From Benincasa hispida (taxonomy: Eukaryota > Streptophyta > Magnoliopsida > Cucurbitales > Cucurbitaceae), in assembly GCF_009727055.1 (NCBI RefSeq), contig NC_052359.1:11359392-11423391 (forward strand): DNA of 64,000 nucleotides. Direction: 5' to 3'. The position numbers and the translations under genes are program-made. This document shows positions 1-11,426 of the stretch, in pieces; position 1 is the stretch's first letter, and every line of letters starts with the position of its first letter. The notes beneath the pieces are model-generated. The model saw only the letters and a list, made by a program, of their open reading frames with translations, did not search any database and was not told the origin of the DNA.

Positions 1-1300
1 TAACTTGAAAGGAAGAAGATGAAGGAGATGATATCTTCATTAGTGATAGATAGAGGAGACAATAAAAAGAAAGAGATCATGAAATAGTTTGTTAAGAAAT
101 TGTTTTAATTTTAGTTTAAGTTGGATATCTACCTAATAACGTTGAAAAATTAATCTTAGTTTACATTATTATCCTCCTTTTGTTAAAGAATAAAAGAGAT
201 TTATTTACACTCTATTCCACATATAGCATAAATTTTCAAATACACTTTGACACTTGGTTGGTTTAATCTGCAAAAGATTAAAAATACTATATTTATGCAT
301 GTATCCCTATTATATAGGGATTACAGTTAGATAGAAATAGGAGTGTCAGTATCATTTTTCTTCTCTTGAAATCCATACATATTAGATGTAGACAGTACTC
401 TCTGCCATTTTTTTTTATCTAGAAATCTACACAAATCAGACGTGGACAAGTGTCGTTGATGATTTTAATATAAGATTTTATTGATAACAAAAATCCATTT
501 TTTCTAATTTTTCTACATTATCTAAGAACAAGAATATAAAAAGAAAAAAAGAAAAAGGAGAAAGATGTAAATTGCACTCAAAATGTAAATTACTTTAGTG
601 CAATAAGAAGGGAAAACAGCGAAGAAATTGAGGAGATATGGAAGAATTGAGATTTTGGATGGAATTCAAAATTCAAAAGAGAGAGGATCGTGATAAAATA
701 TTTACATTATATGTTCAAATGTTCAATTGGATAACTAAAGACATATATTTAAAAAATAATTAAAAAAAAACAAATAATAAGATCATTAAAGAGAAGAATT
801 CTTTACATGAAACACATAAAATCAACCATTAACAATTTTCGTAGTTACAAAATTTGAAAGATGACGTAAATTGATAATTTACAAATTCAGAATTAAGAAA
901 TGAAGAATTATGTTCTATTCATAATGTATCGGACAAGGTTTTAAAACTATCATAAAATACTTTATTAGAATAAAAATTGTGATTTGTGAGGAATACAAGA
1001 CATATCAATTACAACCTTTTAACCTTGTGTATTTGGACAAAAATAAGAAATATAAAATCTATTTGTATTTCTTATTATGATTTTTTTAGCAATATTTAGG
1101 TGCACCTTAGTTTCATTTTTTCCTTTTCTATACATACACAATATATATATTTTAATCATTTTTTTTTAAAAAAAAGTTAGCATGTGTCAATTTTTTATTA
1201 GATGCAACAGGGGTTGAATCGAGTATTTTCTTATATTTTTTATTCTAATAGTAAAATCTTCGAATTTCAATTGACAAATTGGATTTTAATTCCTATTTTC
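1..1300. repeat. Decayed repeat block E, partial copy at left edge
   Basis: This A/T-rich block has no plausible gene. Its first 760 bases run almost without change against 27055 onward and against 14422 onward, and weaker similarity to the 27-28.4 kb copy continues to about 1300. It contains the recurring motif with a short palindromic 'tatccctaatatataggga' followed by 'gatagaaataggagtgtcag' at about 300-350. I infer it is the right end of a tandem unit whose left part lies outside the window. No coding potential was seen. Confidence 0.7.
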
Positions 1301-2460
1301 ATTGTCATAGATCTAATTGGTGTTTTCTTTGCTTTGAATCTCCACATTATCTAATAGTTTGTGTTGACGAAAAGGGGTATAGGAAATTGTTGATTTAAGA
1401 GAAAGTTTATATGTATGTCTATCGAAGTTGGGATTGAAGAGACTAGATTTGAAAGGTGGGTAATATGGAAAATCTTTTTTCTTTTATAAAACAATTCTTT
1501 ATCTTCCATGATTTCTCTTTTATTTTCTTTTTCTTTATAAAACAAATCTTCTCTTTATTTAGGATGAATACATAAAAGATTTGAATGGTAAACACAAGGT
1601 CAATTATATGTTTGTGTTACTTCTTTGCTTTAAAGCTCCAAGTCTCATGAGATGGGTTAAGGTAATTCAAAGAGAAATTCTACCAATATATGTGGGCGTT
1701 GATATTGGAGAAAGGAAAAATATTTACATTTGTAAATTATATAGGGTATACATACTTATAAATGAGAACAAGTGGTTTATATGCAAAAAGAGAATCTCTG
1801 TTTGTCAAAGTGAATCAGATACAAATAATTTAGACATGTTTATAATTAATTGTTGACATGTGTAAGTACATGTTTACTTTAAGTTTATTTAATTAAAACT
1901 ATAAGATTTACATACTCAACATATGGCTATTATGTGCACATTTTCTCATTTTTTTTTCTTTTAAAAGAAATTAATTAGGAAATAGTTTGTTAAGAAATTG
2001 TTTTAATTTTAGTTTAAGTTGGATATCTCTCTAATAACATTGAAAAACTAATCTTAGTTCACATTATTATTCTCTCTTTGTTAAAGAATAAAAGAGATTT
2101 GTTTACACTCTATTCCACATAGAACACAAATTTTCAAATATATTTGACACTTGGTTGATTTAATCTGCAATAGACTAAAAATATTACATTTATGCACATA
2201 TCCCTAATTTATAGGGATTGCAGTTAGATAGAAATAGGAGTGTCAGTATCATTTTTCTACCCTTTAGAAATCCATACAAATTAGATGTCGGCTGAACTCT
2301 GTATCATTTTTCATTTATCTATAAATTCATATAAATTAGACGTAGACAAGTGTTATTAATGATTTTAAATATAAGATTTTATTGATAACAAAAGTCCGAT
2401 TTTTCTAATTTTTCTACGTTGTCTCTTTTCAGTTCTCTAAAAAAGTATTTTAGATACATA
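1301..2460. repeat. A/T-rich decayed repeat modules
   Basis: Intergenic sequence made of recurring modules. Around 1560-1860 lies one copy of the module containing 'aagctccaagt', a pyrimidine-rich run and a 'ttgttgacatgtgtaag' motif that also recurs near 7.5, 11.8, 20.8 and 24.3 kb. From 1981 a 5'-truncated copy of block E begins ('aatagtttgttaagaaattg') and runs to about 2440. The short open frames here (for example 1581-1856) have no recognisable domain and are not kept in the paralogous copies, so no gene is called. Confidence 0.6.
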
Positions 2461-3480
2461 TATATACAGAGAGAAATACGAAATTGAAACTTAGAAAAGA
2501 CTTCTTTTGTTGAAGAAATGTAAGTAATAATATAATACTAATAATAAATGACAAATTCTGTTAATAATACAAATTTGTTGGAAACACTCTCCATTCAAAA
2601 GTATATTGTTTGCTCAATCTTCATAGCCACAAAAGAAAATTTTCTCGTGGACGAACAATTTGAGTTTCAATTTCCTATTTTTCTCGTTTTAAGAAAAAAG
2701 AAATTACAAGTAAATTAGAGATATTGAATTTATATTATCAATCAAATACATTAAAAACAAAGATTATATTTAAAATCATTTGCGACATCTGTCAATATCT
2801 TATTTATATATATTTCTGGATAGCATAAAAATGAAGACACTTCCCTAAATGCAATCCCTATTTATTAAGGGTACATGTGTAAATTAAAATCTCTTTTGTA
2901 GTTTAAATCAACTAACTATTAATATGTGTAAATCTTCACTTCTATATATCTATATCTTCTCCATTTCAAATCTCAACTTCTCTATCTCTTTAATTTGGAA
3001 ATATATATAGATGTAAGTTTTCGATAGCCACCTTCAATCTAGTCTCTCCACCCAATGATCATGATCCAAAAAAAGAAAGGAAAAGATTGACAATTTGGAT
3101 TTATATTCTAAAACAAATAAACTAAAGCAAAAATTATAACTAAACTTATTTGTTACACATCCAACAATTAATTTTGATTGATTATGATTTGTGATCAATT
3201 AATTGTTAAATAATATGTATGTATCCCTAATAAATAGGGATTGCAATTAGGCAAAAATAGGAGTGTAGTACTCATTTAAAGATCCATACAAATTTGCTGT
3301 GGACAAATGTCGCTAATAATTTTAGATATAAGCTTTTGTTTAATATATATGATCCATAATGCAAATCTAATTTCTCTAGTTTCCTTCCCTATTTCTCTTT
3401 ATATATATATATATATATATATAAAGGGAAGAAAAGAACAATAAGGAAAGAAAAGGGTGTGGAAGGCTATAACTTCATCT
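2400..3480. repeat. Decayed repeat block B, first copy
   Basis: Aligns by eye with 12640-13450 and 25000-25760. It carries the 'taaatagggatt' module in both orientations: inverted at about 2800-2880 and direct at about 3220-3340. The block can therefore fold back on itself. It also carries the shared landmark 'caatgatcatgatccaaaaa' near 3050, found again near 13260 and 25620. No gene is seen. Confidence 0.65.
3400..3423. repeat. (AT)n microsatellite
   Basis: About 12 perfect AT dinucleotides in A/T-rich intergenic DNA. Similar runs occur at 4541-4566, 7459-7478 and 21310-21327. The exact length is likely to vary and to be prone to assembly error. Confidence 0.9.
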
Positions 3481-4131
3481 CCTTCTTATTTTGAGTTTTT
3501 TCATTCTCCTACATTCTCAATCTTCTCCTCCCATGATTTCTCTTATTTTCTAAAGAACTCATATCTTCATTCAAGATGATTACATAAACATATAAACTTT
3601 TAATGAACATCATAATTATTCTCCAAATCAATCATATAAATTCATATCTTCTCCTCTTTTTTTACCACACTATGAATCAATCACGCCAATTCCTCTTTTT
3701 CTTTTTCTTTTTCTTTTTAGCTCCAATGTTTGTATAATTATGTTGATGAAATGGGCTATGAAATTGAAGCCAAAATGAGAGTAAATCAAATGAGTTATGG
3801 GAGCGGAGAGACAAAATTGAAGTGTGGCATGGAAATTTTACATCTACATATATTTCCTAATTAAAGAAATTAAGAGATGTTAGAATTTAAAATAGAGAAG
3901 CTAGTGAAAGGATTGAAAATTTACACATTTTGACCGTTAATTTAAACTGCAAAAGAGATTATATTTATGCATGTACCCCTAATAAATAGTAGGAATTGCA
4001 TTTAAGTTGAAACATAGTGTCAGCGGTCTTATTTATATGATAGATGCCACTTTTTCTCTTAAAAATATAAATAAATTGCTTAAGTGCAATATAAAACGGA
4101 AATAAATTGTTTGTTAAGAAATTGTTTTAAT
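3481..4131. repeat. A/T-rich decayed repeat module
   Basis: Pyrimidine-rich module ('cattctcaatcttctcctcc', then 'gattacataaacatataaac') that recurs near 11980-12080 and 24450-24560. It ends with a partial copy of the 'cccctaataaatag' module at about 3975. No coding potential is seen. Confidence 0.55.
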
Positions 4132-4860
4132 TTTATATGATATCTTCACTAGTGATAGATAGAGGAGGGAATAAAAAGAAAGAGATCATGAAATAGTTTG
4201 TTAAGAAATTATTTTAATTTTAGTTTAAGTTGGATATCTCTCTAATAACATTGAAAAACTAATCTTAATTCACATTATTATTCTCCCTTTGCTAAAGAAT
4301 AAAAGAGTCACATAGAGCACAAATTTAAATATTACATTTATGGGATTGTAGTTAGATAAAAACGTATCATTTTTTACTCTCTAGAAATCCATACAAATTA
4401 GATTAGATGTGGACTACCATATTTTGTTTATCTATAAATCCATACAAATTGGATATGGAGAAGTATCATTTTATTGATAAAAAAAATCCAATTTTTCTAA
4501 TTTTTCTACATTATCTATTTTCTATTCTCTAAAAAAGTATTATATATATATATATATATATATATAGCAGAAAAGAACAAGAACATAAAAAGAAAAGAAA
4601 AAGAAAAAGGAGAAAATGTAAATTGCACTAAAAATGTAAATTGCTTTAGTGCTATATAAAAAGGAACATAGTGAAGAAATCGAGGAGATGGAAGAGTTGA
4701 GATTTTCAATGGAATTCAAAAATCAAAAGAGAGAGGATCATGATAAAATAAATTTTTGAAAATTTGCATTATACGTTCAAATCTTCAATTGGATAACTAA
4801 AAACATATATATATTTTTAAAAAATAAATAAATAATAAATAATAAGATCATTAAGGAGAA
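4132..4860. repeat. Decayed repeat block E, second copy
   Basis: Matches 14440-15077, 27075-27850 and 60-770, including 'tagtgatagatagaggag', the 'aaatccatacaaattaga' module and 'ggagatggaag'. It contains an AT microsatellite at 4541-4566. It lies directly upstream of block C, as the E copy at 14.4 kb does once the insert at 15078-15747 is discounted. That order is the basis for calling a tandem array. Confidence 0.65.
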
Positions 4861-7800
4861 AAATACTTTAGCTGTAACACTTGAAACTAACTATTACATA
4901 TGGCTATCATGTGCACATTTCTCTTTTTTTTTTTTAAGAGAAGATTTAGGAGAGTGATATCTTGACTAAGAAAGAGATCATTATACTTTGTTAAAGAAAT
5001 TGTTTTATGTTTTCAATTAATTAGAAATTAAACAACCATATGTATACTTATTTGTAAAGGCTTTTTGGGTAGAAGAAAATTCTACCGCCAAAATAATTAC
5101 CCAAATATTTTCTCTTAGATATTGAGAAAGGAAAAGGAGGATTTAGGGATAGATTTTAGGGTTACAACATGACAAATTAAAATTGAAATGTAAAAGAAAA
5201 CAAGTATACTATTTAATAAAAAAATCATTTTTTAAAATTATAAAAATTGGCAAATGGCGAAAATTTAATGGAAGCTTTTGCAAAACATTTTTTTTTTTTT
5301 TTTAACTTGATGGAAATAATCTATGTTTTTAAGTAGATATCTCTTTCATAACATCACAAAACTATTTTTTAGTTTTAACTTCAAATTATATATCACCACG
5401 AGAACTTAATCAATAGTGTTTTGATTTGTTATTTTTTCAATATATATCATGCTCCTTCATATAGAAGATTTTTGTCCCTCTCTTCGTTAAAGAATAAAAG
5501 CAAAGATTCTATTCACATATCTAGAATACCCAGAGCACAGATTTACAAAATAAAAAAACACACAAAACCATGCACATATTGAATTGAAATGGTAAAAAGA
5601 TTTATTTATTCATATACCCCTAATAAATAAGGATCGTATATATTTAGATAGATACAGGCATGTTAGTATCATTTTAAATATATACATATTACTAATGGAC
5701 TTGCGTTATAGAAGAGTTCAAATATAAATTATTCTTTAATATATTTGATTGATAATATAAATCTAATATTTCTAATTTTTTCAAAAGAATGATTAGGTGT
5801 TGTGCATAACCATGCAGTCTTTTTATACATAGTAGAAAAAAATTAATAATTTTTTTTTTTTAAAAAAAACTGTCACATGACAAATTTTTACTTGCTACAT
5901 TATTTGGCCCCACAATCGCTCTCTTATTATTTGTTTTTTCTAAAAATTATTTAAATTGGGTTATTTATTCAATCTTAATCGTTGTATTAAAATTCTTCCT
6001 AAAAATTGATTTTTTAAAGGATGTTAAAATGAAAAAAATGTAAATTGTTTAAATATAGATTTTATTGAAGTTTATTTGATTGAAATTATAAATCCAACTG
6101 GTCAACTAAAAATTTAAGCTAAAATTTTTTCGTAAAAATTTCTTCGATGAGAGATGGGAGGAGTTGGGATTCGCAAGGGAATTCAAGAAAAAAGGGGATC
6201 ATTATAAAATATTTTATTGAAAAAATACATTAGTATGTTTATTTAAGTAACTAAAATATTCCATTTTAAAATATTTATTAAAAAACTAAAAAGATAATTC
6301 TTTATACTTGATTTTTTTTTTTTTTTTGTTTATAAGAATTGCTTTTCCTTAACGATTATCAAATAATTTAAATTAAACAATATAACTTAGAATTTAAACC
6401 ATATGAACTTTTTAACAATTAATTTATTATAAAATAGGATATTAATAATCAAAATACAAATAATATTCATGCTTTTGGTCAAATACTTTAATCTACTTTT
6501 TCAATTTTAAAATTTAAAACTTTCACATTCTTCTAAAACCATATATATACCAACAATTACGGTAAAACCTACAACTTGGAATGATTATCGTTCTTTTAAT
6601 TTAGTTGAAATACTTATTTTTAAATTTTATCCAAGTCAACTTTTTCTCATAAGATCGAAAAATTATTCAATCCGTAGTGGTGTTGATTTTGGTTATTAGT
6701 CACTACTCATTATGCAACTTCATAGTGAAGAGTTTGGACGTCTCTTCCTTGATTAAAAGAATAATTAAAAACATTGACTTCTTTTGCACACCGTATAGAA
6801 TAAATATTTAAGAAAAAAAGTTAGGAGAACAAGTAGATGATATGTAAAAGGGAAGTATCTAAATATAGCACAATACTAATGTATCTGTGTACAATTTGTA
6901 CTATTTGTGCCGGTATAAAATTAGTCGTTGACACATATCACAAATTAAGTTTAATAATAGTTTTGACTTTATATTATTTGATTGAAAATATAAATCAATT
7001 TTGTCAACCAAATATGAGTATCACATCTCTTCTCCTTCTTGTTAGAATCAAAATATAGTTTTTTATTCTCTAATATCTTCGTCTTTATGATTTCTCATCT
7101 TTATTCTCTTTTTGATAAAAAAAAACCAATCTTCTCTTTATTTATGACGATCACATAAAAGGAATAATATTTTAATGGAGAAAATGTTAATTCTCAAATT
7201 GGATTACAATTCTTTTCTTCATATACAATTATATTTATTCCAAATCTCTCTCATACCGATTGGGTTTTCTTTTCTTTAGATTTCCAAGTTCTTACTGTTT
7301 GTAGTGTGAATGAAAAGAAGTGGAAATTGTTGATTAAGAAGAAAATTTCTTTTCTTTAGTTTTTTTTTTTTACATTTTATAAAACAAATCTCTATATTCC
7401 CCCATGATTTCTCTTATTTAATTTTTCTAATATAAATCCTTCTCGTTATTTTGGATGAATACACATATATATATATATGAGATCTGAATGTAAAAAATGT
7501 CAATTATATTCTCTCTTCTTTGTCTAGCATCCTAATTAAAGGGATTGTTGTGCTAATTCTTTGCTTTTAAGCTCCAAGTTCTTATTACTTGTTTTGTCAT
7601 GAGAAGGGCTAAGAAAATTTAGAGAAACATTCTATGTATGAACATTAAGGTGGGAGAAAAGTAAAATGTTTATGCATGTAGACTATATAGAGTATACGTA
7701 TACTTACAAAGGAGAACAAGTGGTTGATATGTAAAAAGAGAGTATCTGTTTGTTAAAGTGAATGAAACACACGTGATTCTACTATGTAGACTTGTGTAGA

Positions 7801-8886
7801 TTTAGTTGTTAACATGTGTAAGTACGTATTTACATTTAGTTTATTTAATTGAAAATATGAAATCAAAATACTCAACATATGGCTATCATGTGCATATCTT
7901 CTCATCCTTCTCGTTCTCCTAATAGGATGATAATTTTTAAATAAATTTACCTTATTGATTTAAGAGAAAATTTCAATATATATGAACATTGAAGTTGAGA
8001 GGAGATAATTGAAAGGTGGGTATTGGAAATCCTTTTTCTTTTTCTTTTCACTTCATCATTTCTCTCCTTTTCTCTTTTAAACAATTTCTCGGATACAAAA
8101 TGGAGATTCAAAGTATGTCAGTGCTCAATCTTCATTGTTGTGTTGATGAAAAATAAGCTTAGGAAATTAAACCTAAAATAGTTGATGTAGTTGAAAAAAT
8201 TGATGTGTGAATGTTGTAGTTTGGGCCATTTGGTGAAGAAAAGTAAAGTTGTTTACACACATGTGTAAACTATATAAATTACACATATTTACAAAAACAA
8301 AAATCGGAGTGGAGAGAAACGAGATTGAACTATGGGCATGCTAAATTTACATTTACTTATATTTCCAAATTAAAGAGATTAGAAAATATTAGAAGAGAGG
8401 TTGAGATTTGCAATCGATATATATTAGACAATATAGGTTTTCATCTCAAAACCAATTAACCATGAAAGAAATAAAGGGAGTAATAGGTGAAACTGGTGAC
8501 TAAGCCGTAGTTTAGGGTTAATGTGGTAGTTTTAAAAGTAATTATTGACAACTGTACTTTTAGAAAAATCAATCATAACATGAAATTATTGTCTAAAAAA
8601 TTTTTCATTTTAAAATTGAAAAAGTAGGAATTATAGTATTTGACCAAAGCATACATGTTATTTCCACTCTATTCCATGTAGAACACAAATTTACAAATAC
8701 ATTTGAAGTTGGTTGATTTAAACCGTAAAAGACTAAAAAATAACAAAATATTTATGCGTGTATCACTAATTAACCGGGATTGCAATTAGGCATAAATAGG
8801 AATGTCAAATCATAAATTAGATGCGAACAAATATGTCACTAATAATTTTAAATATAAGCTTTTGTTTAATGTATTTAATTCATAAT
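4861..8886. repeat. Tandem duplication unit 1, left part (blocks C and D)
   Basis: About 4 kb of A/T-rich DNA without a credible gene. Positions 5000-7350 run parallel to 15920-17440 plus 19760-20560, and 7900-8640 run parallel to 21330-22205. The parallel stretches share many 20-40 base identities. A 73-codon frame at 6837-7058 has a counterpart of 60 codons at 20094-20276, but the shared part is only the repeat module read in one frame and nothing marks it as a protein. The segment is interrupted at 8887 by an LTR insertion. Confidence 0.6.
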
Positions 8887-8891
8887 ACAAA
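8887..8891. repeat. Degenerate target-site duplication, left copy
   Basis: 'acaaa' precedes the LTR that starts at 8892, and 'gcaca' follows it at 11427. Undisrupted paralogous sites near 3361 read 'gcaaa' at this position, so each copy differs from the likely original by one base. Confidence 0.5.
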
Positions 8892-11426
8892 TGTGAAACT
8901 TGAATTTCCATTTTTCCTATTTAAGCAGGTGATTAAGAGAATTAACTAAGTGAAAGTTAAATCCTATATTGAAGTGAAGGAAATTTCTAAGTGTTGAATA
9001 GATTTTCCTTGTGTAGTTTGAAGTTAATCCTTAAATGATGAAATTTGGTTAAGTGTAAGGTCGAAAGGACCCATGCGTTAAGTGACATTAATACATAAGA
9101 TGAGAAGCAACCATGCGTTTGTAAGGTTGGACGCATGATTGGCCGAAGTATTGGCAAGAGGCATTGCCAAGAGTTGCTCATGCGTTGGGTATGTGTGAGC
9201 AAGAGTAGAGAAAACGAGATGTTGAGCACAAGGCGCTGGGCTGACGATCGTGTAGCAAATGAGTAATGCTACACGAAGAGGTAGACGATCATTTAGTAAG
9301 TGAGCAATGCTACACGATGAGATAGACGATCGTGTAGGCGGACGCTAGACGATAGTGTAGCAAAGCGGGGAGCTACACGATGAGATATGCGATCGTGTAG
9401 GCGAGCGCTAGACGATCAGGCTATACGATAGACAAAGTACTACACGATCTGTGTAAGTGCTAGACGATAAGCGTGGAAGCTAGGTAATAGTGCTAAACGA
9501 TAGCACTAGACAATAGCGTTAAGCGTTAGACGATGACGCTACGCGATGAGCGTGTGCATTAGACAATAAGGCATCAACGCTAAATGACGGAGGTAAACGA
9601 TGCTCGCAGTAGCTAAGCAATAGGCTATGTGCGAGATCGTTTGCTAAACGATTGAGCTACACGATGGTCTGTTGGAGCTAGGCGATAGAGGCAGGAACTA
9701 AACGATGGGACGGTGCTGAGGACTGCGTTACACAAGATTGATGAACTCATCTGGACAAATGGCTGTACCGAGAGATGGGTAGACTTGAGTTAGTAGGAGC
9801 TGGACGAATTAAGTTTCATGCAAAGGAAGTATTATGCATGAAGAGGACAACTCAAGTAGGTATGTGACATGGAAGTAGGTGAATGTCAAGGGAGTAGGTG
9901 GTGGCAAAACATGGTGCAAACACTTCAAGAGTAGGAGGTGTCTTGCATTAGAGGCTTGGTAAAGATGAGAATGGTCATTTTCTTAAGCCTATAAATACCT
10001 CCACAAGCCTTCTATTGAGTATATAATCCGAAATCCCCTTGAAATACAATACAAAGAGTGTTTAAGAGCAGTTTCGGAGATAGCTATGCGTTGGTCATGA
10101 AGTTCCAAGAGAAGGAGATGTTGTCGAACAGTGAAGTCTGGAAGTAGCATCAATTTGAGACAAGGATATCTCCTAGAATACTCGTGCGTTTGGAGTGATT
10201 CTAAAGCCACCTGAAAGCTCTGAGAGTCTAGTTTGCAGAGTAGGTCTGCAGGAGAAGAAGCTCCAAGGAATCGGGCTGAAGAATGAGAAAAATATAGAAG
10301 GGTCGAGCTGTCGGGTAAGCTAGGCCAGTCTTGATGCTTTGAATATTTCGGCCAAACCACGAGAAGGTCTAAGCTAAGATTTTGAGGTAAGATTTCTGAG
10401 ACATTTTAGAGTATATTTATAGAAGAAAGTAACTCGTGATAAATCCTAGAACTATAAGTAATCTGAGTTTTAAGTTGAATCTAGAATTTAGGGTTCAAAA
10501 GATGAGCCCGGGAAGATCAAGGAACTTCTAAGAAAAAGATTCTTATCCTTACCAAGGTGAGTGGTACTTTTCTTGAAGTATTAAGCATATGTTTTAGATT
10601 AAATTGTATATGCTTATGTTATGAATGAGTATCTAGCATGAGAATGAGATTATGTGATCGGGATGGTTAGGGGGTCAATAGACTTAGTTCCTGAAACCGA
10701 AAGCAAAACCTCACGGGATGGTCAGGGAATCGAGAGGTCTAGTTCCTGAGCCTGTGGGAGGATCCTCGTATGGGATGGTCAGAGGGCCGACGGGTCTAGC
10801 TTCTAAGCCCATGAGCGGGGAGCTATGTGCACATAGGAGGCATATGGAACAAAGGGAACGCAAAAGAGTAAGCGTTTGTAATTAGTAACAGTTAACTATC
10901 TATCGTGTGTGTAGGTAAACAGCATACTCATTCTAAGTAGTTATCAGTTTAGCTATCTATCGTGTGTGTAGATAGAGTTAAGAACAGACCCATTCGAAGC
11001 TGAAGTTTGAATGTAACCTCGTATTTATGATATGCTTGTTATTTATGAGTTGAAATAGACTCTAGAAGTTGCTTACCACTCAATGAGCTTTGTGAAACTC
11101 ATTCTTTTCTTTCATGTTTTTCTTCCCAGGTAGCAAAAGGTGAGGAGTTCCAGGGTGCTACTAAGGTCAAGGTCTACCACATGCCATCGTCGCACTTCCG
11201 GAGGGCTTTAAGAGTGATTGTTGTAAACTTTGTTGTTAAGTCTTGGAGTTGCATACACTTTACATTGTTGTAATAAAATGGGTCTACTTAATTAGTTGTT
11301 GTTTATCTCCTTGACTTAAAGTCTATTGAGTATAGTTGGACAGTCGGTATCACAAAAGGATGGTATCTGTAGTCCCTCACGCCTCTCCTTGGGCTCAGTA
11401 GTGCGGGCTCGGGGCGGGGTGCGACA
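8892..11426 (+). mobile_element. Gypsy-type LTR (solo LTR), older copy
   Basis: A 2535-bp element begins TGTGAAACTTG and ends GGGGTGCGACA. It shares with the LTRs at 17494-19750 and 45276-47727 the same start, an internal 'cactcaatgagctt/cactgggctt' stretch, 'caggtagc' followed by 'aaaggtgaggagttcc' (11130-11150) and the end block. No gag-pol or second LTR adjoins it, so it is best read as a solo LTR. The flanks 'cataata(c/g)caaa' and 'tccaatttctctaat' rejoin into the uninterrupted sequence seen at 23885-23915, which supplies an empty-site paralogue. The antisense open frame at 9989-10360 is not treated as a gene. Family assignment is by resemblance to plant Ty3/gypsy LTRs. Confidence 0.8.
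9240..9720. repeat. Imperfect array of ACGATCGTGTAG-type motifs inside LTR
   Basis: About 20 degenerate copies of a pseudo-palindromic motif, CTA(A/C)ACGATCGT(G/T)TAG, with irregular spacers, in both orientations. Examples are 'gacgatcgtgtag' near 9244 and 9330 and 'ctacacgatgaga' near 9310 and 9370. It is much richer in CpG than the surroundings. The same motif fills parts of the copia LTRs and leader at 50.75-50.9, 57.18-57.35, 58.13-58.31 and 59.09-59.55 kb. Confidence 0.75.

Noticed and set aside
6837..7058. A small hydrophobic frame with a paralogue at 20094-20276
   Set aside because: The similarity follows from duplication of the whole non-coding block. The frame is just the recurring module read once, and other copies of the module are not open.
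9240..9720. A CRISPR-like or protein-coding repeat array
   Set aside because: Repeats are short, imperfect, in both orientations and unevenly spaced within a plant LTR. There are no spacers of constant length and no associated genes.
9989..10360. A 123-codon antisense frame
   Set aside because: It is inside the gypsy LTR. A related antisense frame in the second LTR (18679-18945) diverges quickly and neither has a known domain.
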